Source: CAVVIH01 sp963748295 (GTDB taxonomy: Bacteria > Acidobacteriota > Vicinamibacteria > Vicinamibacterales > 2-12-FULL-66-21). From it: a stretch of DNA of 64,000 bases. The notes beneath the pieces were generated by a model. It saw only the letters and a list, made by a program, of their open reading frames with translations, did no database searches and was not told the DNA's origin. Location of the stretch: positions 248,001 to 312,000 of the forward strand of contig CAVVIH010000004.1 in assembly GCA_963748295.1 (NCBI GenBank). Reading direction: 5' to 3'. Below, one piece after another: positions 1 through 11,414 of this stretch (within the stretch, counting starts at the first letter, position 1; each line of letters opens with the position of its first letter). The position numbers were made by a program, and so were the translations under genes.

Positions 1-1598
1 GTGGCGCTGGGCATCGTGACGATCGTCGTGGTGCTCGAAGCGGCCAGGCGAACAGCCGGATGGATCCTGCCGGCGACCGCTCTCGGGTTCCTGTTGTATG
101 CATGGGCAGGACCGGCGTTCGATCGCATTGGCCTGACCGCCTTCGCGCACCGGGGCTACGCGCCCGATCGACTCGTGGGCACGCTCTACATCACGCTCGA
201 AGGCATTTTCGGCGTGCCGCTGGACGTCACCGCGACCTACATCATTCTGTTCACAATCTACGGCGCAGTGCTGGAGCAGTCGGGCGCTGGCGATTTCTTC
301 ATCAAGTGGGCGATGGCGGCGATGGGGCGATCGCGGTCGGCTGCCGCGCCTGCGCGAACGGTGACGCTCGCAGGATTCCTTCTGGGCACGGTGTCAGGCA
401 GCGGCGTTGCGACGACGGTGACCCTCGGATCGGTCGCGTGGCCGCTGCTGCGGCGCGCCGGCTACAGGCCGGAAACCGGCGGCGCCATCCTTTCGGCTGC
501 CGGAATCGGCGCGCTGCTGTCGCCGCCGACGCTTGGCGCCGCGGCGTTCCTGATCGCCGAGTTCCTGCGGATCTCGTACCTCGAGGTCCTCATCATGGCG
601 ACGCTGCCGACGCTGTTGTACTACCTTTCGATCCTGCTCATGATCGAAGGGGACTCGCGGCGTCAGGGTGTGGCCGCGCAGCCGATCGAGACGCCTCCGC
701 TGTGGGAGCTCACGCGCCGCTACGGCTACCACTTCACGTCGCTCGCGCGCGATCGCGGTGTTCATGGTGATGGGCCTGTCGGCGTTCCGCTCCGTCTTCT
801 GGGCAACGGTGCTTGCGATCGCGCTCAGCTTCTTGCGGCGCGACACCGCGCTGACGCCGCGCCGGCTGCTGGCCGCGCTTCAATCAGGCGCGATTGGCGT
901 CCTTGGCGTGTGCGCCACGACCGCCACGGCCGGCATCATCGTCGGCGTCGTCACGCTGACCGGCCTCGGCCTGAAGATCTCGGGCATCATCGTCAGCGCC
1001 GCGGGCGGCACGCTGATCCTGACCGTCATCTACTCAGCGCTGGCCGTGTGGCTGCTCGGCCTCGCGGTTCCGGTGACCGCGTCGTACATCATCGCGGCCG
1101 TAATGGTGGCGCCGGCGCTCGTCGGGTCGGGAGTGCCGCTGCCGGCCGCGCACATGTTCATCTTCTATTACGCCGTTCTCTCGGAAGTGAGTCCACCGAC
1201 CGCGCTGTCTCCGTTCGCCGCGGCCGCGCTCACGGGCGGGAATCCCTTCCAGACGATGATGCTGACGTGGAAGTACACGCTGCCGGCCTTTCTCGTGCCG
1301 TTCGTGTTCACGCTCACGCCATCGGGGTCGGGCATCCTCCTGATCGGCGCGCCGCGGCGCCATCCTGTCCACCGCAGCCACCGCGGCCCTGGGGATTGCG
1401 GCCCTGGCCGTGGCCCTTACGGGCTGGCTGAAGGGCCCCGTTTCAGGCCCGTACAGGGCGCTTTTCGGGGCCGGGGGGCTGCTTCTTTGCTATGCCGCCC
1501 CCCTGGCGGATGCCGCCGGCATCGGCCTTACTGCTCTGGTAGCCTTCTTGCACTTTTCCGGGCGTTCCCGGTCGGCAGGCGCTGAAACAAGGTTGTAA
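1..1598 (+). CDS. TRAP transporter fused/large permease, 5'-truncated and frameshifted
   Basis: Very hydrophobic membrane protein of the TRAP (tripartite ATP-independent periplasmic) permease type. It would use an ion gradient to import an organic acid delivered by a periplasmic binding protein. DctM-like features are the GTVSGSGVATTVTLGS and GAILSAAGIGALLSPPTLGA segments and, later, AVLSEVSPPTALSPFAAAALTGG with the family's SPPTA signature. Reading must pass from frame 1 (to about 755) to frame 2 (about 760-1345) to frame 3 (about 1350-1598). Both joins keep conserved helices in register, so sequencing indels are likelier than decay. The first codon of the window is GTG but the gene probably starts upstream. 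No solute-binding or small-permease gene is visible; they would lie to the left. Confidence 0.8.
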
Positions 1599-1744
1599 CT
1601 CGTTGGTTTGTAATGAGTTGCGAATCAGGCCGAAGCGCAGCCGAAGGCAGGGAACAGGCGGCCTGCCACTTTCGGACTGACGAAAAATGGCAGGTTGCCC
1701 AAAAATGTCCCGGATGACGGGCCGTTGCCCGTGAGGGTGAGACG

Positions 1745-2296
1745 ATGCAGCCAAAGACGCCGGCGGGCGTGCGAAACGAATCGGGCTTTACGCTGATCGA
1801 TTTGCTGTTTGTCATTGCTCTGATCGGTCTTCTGTCGACGCTTGCGATACCCGGGCTGATGAAGGCCCGCGGTGCGGCGCAGGCCGCTTCGGCACTCGGC
1901 TCGATCCGGGTGATCAACAGCGGCCAGCTCAGCTTTGCGATCTCGTGCGGCCTGGGCTTCTACGCGCCGGATTTGCCGACGCTGGCCAAAAAGCCAGCGG
2001 GGTCGGTCGAGGGATTCGTCGCGGCTGAGCTCGGCACCGGTTTGACAGTGAACCGCAGCGGCTATGTCTTCAGCATGGCAATCACGCCGGTCCCTGGCAC
2101 ACCCGGAACGTGCAACGGGCTGGGGGCCGGACAGACAGGTCCAGGGTATGCGCTTGTGGCCGACCCGTTGTCCGTCGAGTTCCCGCCGCGCTACTTCGGT
2201 ACGAATGCCGACGGCGTGATCTACGAGGACGCCAAGACGCTCAACGCGACGATGCCGGAGACCGGACCGCCGCCGTCGGGGCATCCGATCAAATAA
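1745..2296 (+). CDS. Type IV pilin / pseudopilin-like protein
   Basis: A 183-residue protein with a class III (prepilin) signal. There is a 14-residue basic leader ending in Gly14, then FTLIDLLFVIALIGLLSTLAIPGL, shown here as FTLIDLL plus a hydrophobic helix to about residue 37. Prepilin peptidase would cut between Gly14 and Phe15. The usual Glu at mature position 5 is replaced by Asp (FTLID). The globular part has two Cys (in ISCGLG and GTCNG) and a Gly/Pro-rich C-terminus. It stands alone, with no secretion or pilus assembly genes nearby. The product would be an inner-membrane or fibre subunit; whether of pilus or type II secretion type cannot be told. A perfect hairpin terminator follows at 2350. 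Confidence 0.75.
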   Translation: MQPKTPAGVRNESGFTLIDLLFVIALIGLLSTLAIPGLMKARGAAQAASALGSIRVINSGQLSFAISCGLGFYAPDLPTLAKKPAGSVEGFVAAELGTGLTVNRSGYVFSMAITPVPGTPGTCNGLGAGQTGPGYALVADPLSVEFPPRYFGTNADGVIYEDAKTLNATMPETGPPPSGHPIK

Positions 2297-2298
2297 AG

Positions 2299-2537
2299 CC
2301 CAAATCCCAAATCCCAACTCCGCAAATCCCAACGGGTCCCAACTTCCAACGCCCAACTTCCAACTCGGAAGTTGGGCGTTTTTTTTGTGTTGGCAATTGG
2401 GAATTGGGAGTCCGTTTGGGAGTTGCCCGCCGCCGCTTGCCGTTTGAGGCGAAGGCAAGCTCTGGCGAGGCCTCGCCGTAGCGCGCGCCAGTTTCTTGTC
2501 GCGCGCGTAGGCGGGGGAGTTGGGAATTGGGAGTTGT
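2299..2537. repeat. Intergenic AATCCCAA / GGGAGTT word repeats
   Basis: The spacer starts directly after the pilin stop codon with reiterated AATCCCAA and AACTTCCAA words. It continues after the terminator with AATTGGGAATTGGGAG and ends with GGGAGTTGGGAATTGGGAG at about 2516-2534, just before the M14 leader. It also contains the 14-bp palindrome GGCGAGGCCTCGCC (2463-2476). The same heptamer family recurs at 13.83-13.87 kb and 55.92-56.08 kb. Confidence 0.7.
2350..2386 (+). terminator. Rho-independent terminator after the pilin-like gene
   Basis: Perfect 12-bp stem CGCCCAACTTCC (2350-2361) / GGAAGTTGGGCG (2367-2378) with a 5-nt loop, followed by eight T. The stem itself is made of the local AACTTCC/GGAAGTT repeat words. 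Confidence 0.85.
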
Positions 2538-2586
2538 GAATGTTATCGTTACCGCAATTTCTTTGTTCCAGGGGGAGGGACGACTG

Positions 2587-5435
2587 ATGCTCACGCGTAC
2601 CACACGGCTTGCGGCTGTGCTGGGAGCGGTGCTCGTGACCGCGATCTCCGCAGCGGCTCAAACCGTGACGACGCCGAAGCAGCACTTCGGCTTCAATATT
2701 GGCGACGACTATCACCTCGCCAACTACACCCAGTTCGTCGAGTACTGGCAGAAACTCGACAAGGAATCAGATCGCATGAAAGTGGTGGAGATCGGCAAGA
2801 CGGCCGAAGGCCGTCCGCAGCTGATGGCCATCATCACGTCGCCCGAGAACCACAAGAAGCTCGATCGCTACAAGCAGATCTCGCGGCAGCTCGCGCTCGC
2901 CGAGGGACTGACCGACGAGCAGGCCCGGGGGCTCGCGCGCGAGGGCAAAGGCGTCGTCTGGTTCGACGGCGGACTGCATGCGACCGAAGTGTTGGGCGCG
3001 CATCAGCTGATTGAAACCGTGTACCAGCTCGTCAGCCGCAACGACGCCGAGACGACGCGGTTCCTGAACGACCTGGTGATCCTGGCGGTCCATGCGAATC
3101 CGGACGGCATGGAGCTCGTGTCGAACTGGTACATGCGCAACCCGAAGCCGGAGGAGCGGTCGAGCGGCGGCATCCCCCGCCTGTATCAGAAGTACGTCGG
3201 GCACGACAACAACCGCGACTTCTACCTGTCGTCGCAGCCGGAGAGCACGAACATGAATCGCGTGCTCTACCACGAATGGTTCCCCCAGATCATGTACAAC
3301 CATCACCAGACCGGCCCGGCCGGCACGGTGATGTTCGCGCCGCCTTTCCGCGATCCGTTCAACTACAACTACGACCCGCTGGTCCCGGCGCAGCTCGATC
3401 TCGTCGGCGCCGCGATGCACAGCCGCTTCGCGGCGGAGGGCAAGCCGGGCGTGACGAGCCGGCGGGGCGCGAACTACTCCACGTGGTGGAATGGCGGCCT
3501 GCGGACGACGGTGTACTTCCATAACATGATCGGGCTGCTGACGGAGACGATCGGCAATCCGACGCCGATGCGCATTCCGTTCCTGCCGAATCGCCAGCTG
3601 CCGGACTCCAACCTGCATTTCCCGATCGAGCCGCAGGAATGGCATTTCCGTCAGTCGGTGGATTACTCGATCACCGCCAACTACGCCGTGTTCGACATCG
3701 CGTCGCGCAACAAGGAGAACTTCCTCTTCAACATCTACCAGATGGGGAAGAACTCGATCGCGCGCGGCAGCAAGGATTCGTGGACGCCGACGCCGCGCCG
3801 CGTGATCGCGGCGCAGGCGGCGCTCAATCCGGGCGGCGGGTCGCGGCGGCCGGGGCGGCGGTGCGGCACCCAGGCGGGGACGAGCCCGATGCGCCCGGCG
3901 CCGGCCGTGGCGGCGGCGGCGCGACCGCGGAGGATTTCAAGAAGCTGCTTCGCGACCCCAAGATGCGCGATCCACGCGCATTCATTCTGCCATCCGATCA
4001 GCCGGATTTCCCGACCGCAACGAAGTTCGTCAACGCGTTGATCAAGACCGGCGTCACCGTGCACCGGGCGGCGCAGCCATTCTCGGCGGGCGGCAAGAAC
4101 TATCCGGCCGGTTCCTACGTCGTGAAGTCCGCGCAGGCGTTCCGTCCGCATGTGCTCGACATGTTCGAGCCACAGGATCATCCGGACGACATTCCGTATC
4201 CGGGCGGTCCTCCGACGCGGCCCTACGACAATGCCGGCTGGACGCTCGCCTACCAGATGGGCGTGAAGTTCGATCGCATTCTCGACGGCGTCGAGGGGCA
4301 GTTCGAGAAGCTCGAGGGATTGCAGAAGCCCGCGGCCGGCAAGCTCACGGGCACGGGCAATGCCGGATACATCTTCAGCCACGCGACCAACGACTCGTTC
4401 ATCGCCATCAACCGGCTGATCGCGGCAGGGGAGAGCGTCGCGTGGTTCACGACGGGGCCGCAGCAGGGCGCATTCTTCGTGACGGCGCGTCCGTCGACCA
4501 GCGCCGCGGTCACCAAGCTTGCGGCCGATCTCGGGCTGAATTTCGAAGCGGTCGGCACGCGACCGTCAGGCACGGCGATCGCGCTCAAGAAGTCGCGCAT
4601 TGCGCTCGCTGATCAGTATGGCGGCTCGATGCCGTCAGGCTGGACCCGGTGGCTGCTCGAGCAGTTCGAGTTCCCCTTCGAGGTCGTGTACCCGAAAGCG
4701 CTCGACCTCGGGAACCTGTCCGCCAAATACGATGTGATCATCTTCCCCTCCGGCGTCGGACCTGCCCCGGCGGCCGGCGGCCGCGGCGGCCGTGGCGGCG
4801 GCGGCGGGGGAGGCGGCGGCCGCGGGGGCGGTGGCGGTTCGATCCCGGCCGAGTTCGAGCCCATGGTTGGCTCTTACACGGCGGCGCAGACCGGTCCGCA
4901 GCTGAAGAAGTTCGTCGAGGACGGCGGCACGATCCTCGGCGTCGGCCGGTCGGCGATGAACCTGGCGCAGCTGTTCGAATTGCCGGTGGGCAACCATCTC
5001 ACCGAGAAGTCGCCCGACGGCTCCGATCGGCCGCTGCCCTCCGAGAAGTTCTACGTGCCCGGGTCGGTGCTGAGCGTCGCGATCGACAACACAGCGCCGA
5101 TTGCCCACGGCATCACCAACCCGGTCGACGTCTTCTACGACAACAGCCCGGTGTTCAAGCTGAGTCCCGCGGCCGCCTCGAAGGGCGTCCGGGCGATTGC
5201 GTGGTTCGACTCCGCGGCGCCGCTCCGCAGCGGCTGGGCCTACGGACAGGGCTACCTCGAGGACGGCATCCAGGTGCTGGATGCGTCGGTCGGGAAAGGA
5301 AAGCTGTTCCTGTTCGCGCCGGAAATCACGTTCCGCGCGCAGCCGCACGGCACGTTCAAGTTCCTGTTCAACGGGATTCACCTGGCAGGAGCAGGCGCGG
5401 CGGCAACGCCGACCACCAGCAGCGCCTCACGCTGA
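2587..5435 (+). CDS. Secreted M14 zinc carboxypeptidase family protein (frameshifted)
   Basis: Exported metallocarboxypeptidase of about 950 residues. ATG at 2587 follows GGGAGGGAC; residues 1-25 form a Sec signal peptide ending in AAAQ. The zinc site is H131-A-T-E134, with a third ligand in MYNHHQTG (His239/240). NPDGMELVS and HDNNRD (Arg210) match substrate-binding motifs, and LLTETIGNP probably carries the catalytic Glu. The frame changes near 3850-3890 in a GC-rich linker. The second half resumes as a long C-terminal domain of class-I glutamine-amidotransferase-like character (VIIFPSG, GGTILGVG) with a Gly/Arg-rich run near 4780-4850. A paralogue lies at 33819-36906. The substrate is unknown; extracellular peptide or amide trimming is inferred. 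Confidence 0.85.
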
Positions 5436-5472
5436 ACGCGACGGCGTTCGGCGCTGGACGCTGGAAAAATCA

Positions 5473-5506
5473 AAGGGCCGGGCAGCTAATAGTCTGCCCG
5501 GCCCTT
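5473..5506. terminator. Bidirectional terminator between convergent genes
   Basis: Perfect 13-bp stem AAGGGCCGGGCAG (5473-5485) / CTGCCCGGCCCTT (5494-5506) with an 8-nt loop. It is followed by TTGTTTT on the plus strand and preceded by AAAAAT, which reads as a T tract on the minus strand. It can serve both the M14 gene and the oppositely oriented basic-protein gene. Confidence 0.85.
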
Positions 5507-5516
5507 GTTTTGTCTC

Positions 5517-5558
5517 GCACTTCTTGACTTCTTACTTCGCACTTCTTACTTCTTCTTG
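5517..5558. repeat. ACTTCTT word repeat abutting a stop codon
   Basis: ACTTCTT/ACTTCG words are reiterated (ACTTCTTGACTTCTTACTTC and onward). They run up to and over the TAA stop of the minus-strand basic-protein gene at 5546. The same word family fills the spacer at 26625-26670. Confidence 0.6.
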
Positions 5559-6019
5559 CCCTTCGCTTTCATCGCCCGGCGCGGCTTTGCCTTCGCCTTG
5601 GCGCTGCGGCGCGCCTTGGCCTTCGGCGCGGCCTTTTTGCCCCGTGACGCGGCCTTCTTGGCCCGTGGCGCTGCCTTTTTCGCCTTCGCCGCCTTGCGCG
5701 CCTTGCCGACCCGCTTTGCCGCCGCCTTCGCCGTCGTCTTCGCGCGCTTGACGGCACGCTTCACGGTGCGCTTGACCGCCCGCGTGGACTTGGCCGCCTT
5801 CGACGCGACGCCCGAGGCCGTGCTCTTTGCCGTGACGGCAGCGCTGGATGCGGCGGCCGCCGCCGAATCCGCGACGCCGGAGACGGTGTCGACCGCGGCG
5901 CCTGCCGTATTCGAGACGACCCGCGCGGCGCTGCCGAGCGTGCCGCCGACGTATTCGGCCGTGCGCGACAGCGCGTCGTCCGACGAACTCGAGCTTCCGA
6001 CGACCTGATCCTCTGCCAT
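5546..6019 (-). CDS. Histone H1-like Lys/Ala-rich basic protein
   Basis: A 157-residue protein in two parts. An Ala/Ser/Thr/Val-rich amphipathic N-terminal half (residues 1-70) has several TV/AVDTVSG-like repeats. A Lys/Arg/Ala-rich tail (75-157) carries reiterated AKKAA, KKAAPKAK and KAKAK motifs and ends in KKK. The tail resembles eukaryotic H1 C-termini and bacterial Hc1/AlgP-type proteins, so DNA or RNA compaction is inferred. ATG at 6019 is chosen because GGGAGGAG lies 7 nt upstream; the longer reading frame lacks a site. A strong terminator is shared with the convergent M14 gene. Low-complexity composition limits family assignment. Confidence 0.7.
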   Translation of the reverse strand: MAEDQVVGSSSSSDDALSRTAEYVGGTLGSAARVVSNTAGAAVDTVSGVADSAAAAASSAAVTAKSTASGVASKAAKSTRAVKRTVKRAVKRAKTTAKAAAKRVGKARKAAKAKKAAPRAKKAASRGKKAAPKAKARRSAKAKAKPRRAMKAKGKKK

Positions 6020-6059
6020 GGGTGCTCCTCCCTGAATGTAAGCGTGTTGAACCGAACGG

Positions 6060-7680
6060 TTACTGACCTGAGCCGCTGCCCGCGCGCGGCGGCGCGGGTG
6101 GCGCCGGCATCTTGTCCTTCGGGAACCGCGGCAGCATCTCGTCACGCATGGCGAGATGGTAGAGCGCCGCGGCGATCGCGGTCGCCGATTTCTTGACGTC
6201 GTCTTCGATGATTCGCTCGTAAGTGTCGAGGTTCGTGTGCCAGGTGTACGAGTTGTACTCGATGGGATCCTGGCTCAGGCCGATGCCCGGCAGCCCCGCC
6301 TCGTTGAACGACGTGCTGTCGGTGCCGCCGCTGCGCCGGCTGTTCGTCGCCAGCGCACCCATGATGCCGAGGTCCTCGAACGGCGCGAACGCTTCGCGAA
6401 GAATCGTCGCCGCCTCGGGCGGGCCGAACACGCTGGCGCCGCGGATCCGGCCGGTGCCGGAGTCGACGTTGAAATAGCCGGCGAACTTCTGGAACTCCGG
6501 CTTCGGGTTCTCGAACGTGCCGAAATGCTCCTTCACGTACGCCTTGGATCCGAGCAGCCCCTGTTCCTCGCCGCCCCACAGCGCGACACGAATCGTCCGG
6601 CGCGGCTGCACGCCGAGCGCCTTGAGGATGCGCGCGGCCTCCATCATCACGGCACACCCGATCGCGTTGTCGGTCGCGCCGGTCGCTGAGTGCCACGAAT
6701 CCAGGTGGCCGCCGAGCATCACCACTTCGTCCTTCTTGTCCGTCCCGGGAATCTCGGCCACTGCGTTGTAAGACGTTCGTCCGTCCGGATATGTCTTGTT
6801 GACGATCGTGAATTCGAGCTTGACCGGCATGCTGTCCGCGAGCAGCCGCGAGATGCGGCCGTAGTCCTCGTTGCGCAGGACGACGGTCGGCACCGCCTTC
6901 ATGATGTCGAACGTGCGATTGTTGAAGGCACGAATCTGCCCGTGATCGCGTCCGCCGTCGTTGATCCGGACGGCGGCGCTGCCCTCGACCAGCATCGCGA
7001 TCGATGCGCTCGTTGACCTGATTGGCGGTGAGCGCGCCTTCGCGCGGGCTGCTGCTGTCCGCCGCGCCCACCGCGGCCGCCGCGGCCTTCCTGTGGCGGC
7101 GCGTTCGGGTCGTACTGCTTCTTCAGGTCGTCATCGTTCCGGCGAAGCGACGGCTTGGTGATCGAGCACGCCGACCGACGCGTGGCGGCCGACCAGCACC
7201 ATCCGCCCCTTGACCTTGGGCGTCGTTTCCGCGATCCACTCTGCCAGCTCGGCCTCGAGCGGCTGCTGCGGCGGCACGATCTGCATCGCGTCCGCCGTCA
7301 CCGTGCCGTTGGTCGAGGGAGTCCAGGCAAGCACTTCGCCGACGAGGCTGTCCTTCACGGGTGAGAGGATGAAGCCGGAAAACCGCTCGTTGAGCCAGCC
7401 GGGATGGCCGAAATCCCACGGCTCGAGACGGCCGTTGACGAATCCCCATTCGGTCATCTGCTTGACCGCCCATTCCGCGGCCGCCTTGTGGTTCGGCGAT
7501 CCGGTCAGGCGCGGGCCGTACACGTCCGTCAGGTAGTGCATGGTCCGCATGATCTGCGAGTTGTCCTGCCCTTCCTTGCGGATGCGGGCATTCATTTCGT
7601 GATCGATGACTTCCGATGGCGCTGTGCGGGGCCGCGGCAACGGTCAGCACGACCGCGGCGGCTATGGCAGTTCTGAACAT
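6060..7680 (-). CDS. Secreted M28 family zinc peptidase (multiply frameshifted)
   Basis: Exported aminopeptidase of about 530 residues. ATG at 7680 begins a signal peptide (MFRTAIAAAVVLTVAAAP). The reading frame then changes near 7630 and twice more between about 7140 and 6995. The first block (SQIMRTMHYLTDVYGPRLTG) is the M28/PA-associated N-terminus, and the middle is a PA-like domain. The catalytic block 6060-6995 holds the co-catalytic zinc residues in order: HLDSWH, ATDNAIG, GGEEQG, FNVDSGTG and YTWHTNLDTY. All five sites are intact, so the breaks look like sequencing indels rather than loss of function. The C-terminus is Pro/Gly-rich. It is divergent from the 7742 gene. Confidence 0.85.
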
Positions 7681-7741
7681 TTGTGCTCCGTGTAGTGCCT
7701 GGGGCATGGTGTGCGGCATAGTAACGTAGAACGAGTGAGGC

Positions 7742-8014
7742 GTGGCATATCAATATCACGCAAAAGTGCTGAGCGAGCTGGCGCGGCACGGATTGAGGCC
7801 GCAGGGGGACTACATCGCCGGAGAAACTGCGCGACGCGGTCCTCGACCTTTACAAATATGAGATCCGCGCAGCTGCGCGGGGAGCTGCTTGCCGGCCGAC
7901 ATTCCCAAGCGCGACTACGCCTCACACGTCGTCGAACGCGGAAGCGATACTGGCTGCTTTCCGTCCCCGTGCAGCTCTGGACGGCTGCGTGGCGGACCGG
8001 ACGGCGCCGTTTGA
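7742..8014 (+). CDS. Small conserved hypothetical protein (frameshifted)
   Basis: Joining frames gives a protein of about 90 residues. It runs from YQYHAKVLSELARHGLRP (GTG start at 7742) through PEKLRDAVLDLYKYEIR and LRGELLAG to RKRYWLLSVPVQLW. At least three frame changes are needed. The blocks have normal protein-like composition and lie just upstream of the HerA-like ATPase in the same direction, so it is probably a co-transcribed partner. I do not recognise the family. The end is taken as the TGA at 8012, just before the next start; both ends are uncertain. Confidence 0.45.
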
Positions 8015-8023
8015 GGCGTGGTG

Positions 8024-10452
<2,429 letters not shown>

Positions 10453-10456
<4 letters not shown>

Positions 10457-11414
10457 GTCCGACCAGGGCACAGCCGATAGGCGGCGCGCTCGCGGCCGGC
10501 CTGCCATCGCTGCTGGCGGCGGCGTGCCGGGCGCGGCGAGCCGCTCGCCGACGCGCGACCCAGCACCGAAGTCCGCGAGCTCCCGCACCGCGACGGTCAG
10601 CTCGTGCTGCCGCTGCGAGACGGGATCGGTGCGCTTCGCGGTCATTGGCGATTCGGGCCGCGGCGACGACCGCAGAACCAGGTCGCGCGGCAAATGGTGG
10701 CCTGGCGCAGAAGTTTCCGTTCGACTTCGTCCTCATGCTCGGCGACAACATCTATCCTCCGCACACGCCCGCCGAGTACCGTCAGAAGTTCGACGGACCC
10801 TACCGCGCCCTGCTCAGGCCGGCGTCACTTTTCACGCGGCGATCGGCAACCACGATGACCCGGCGATCTTCAACTACACGCCGTTCAACATGGACGGGCA
10901 CCGCTATTACACGTTTCCCGGAAGCGAGAAGACACTCGGCGGGCTGGCCGGCGCGGGCGTCCGATTCTTCGTGCTCGACAGCCGATCGGTGGATCGGCCG
11001 ACAGGTCGAATGGTTGACGCGCGAGCTCGCCGGATCGCGCACGCGCGTGGAAGATCGTCTACTTCCATCATCCGCTCTATACGTCCGGCCGCTATCGCGT
11101 CGGCGCCAGGGCTCTGCGCTCCGCGCTCGAGCGGACCTTCGTCGAACGGCGACGTCGACGTCGTCCTCTCGGGGCACGAGCATTTCTACGAACGCATTCA
11201 GCCCGCAGCACGGCATCGTCTACTTCGTCTCCGGTGCCGGCGGCGCGCTTCGCCTCAATGACATCCGGCCCTCGACGATCACGCGCGGCGTGGGTTCGAC
11301 GACGACACGCATTTCATGCTGATGGAGGTCACGGGACACGAGCTGTACTTCCAGGCAATCAGCCGCGAAGGTAAGACCATTGACGCCGGCGTGATCAGCC
11401 GGCCGAAGGAATGA
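10453..11414 (+). CDS. Metallophosphoesterase, calcineurin-like (multiply frameshifted)
   Basis: Calcineurin-like phosphoesterase of about 320 residues. GTG at 10453 overlaps the ATPase stop. A short hydrophobic N-terminus ends in LPSLLAAAC, which could be a signal peptide or lipobox. The metal-binding motifs appear in order across frames: FAVIGDSGRG, FVLMLGDNIYPPH, AAIGNHDD, IVYFHHPLYTSGRY and VVLSGHEHFYERIQP. This is the purple-acid-phosphatase/3',5'-nucleotidase-like set. Frame changes occur near 10640, 10830, 11000, 11050, 11130 and 11190. The C-terminus (AISREGKTIDAGVISRPKE) ends at 11414, overlapping the convergent gene by 20 bp. Its substrate is not predictable. Confidence 0.7.

Noticed and set aside
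1598..1744. Possible GEMM/c-di-GMP-type riboswitch upstream of the pilin-like gene
   Set aside because: There are small hairpins (GGCAGG...CCTGCC and ACGGGC-CGTT-GCCCGT), but the conserved GEMM core sequence was not found.
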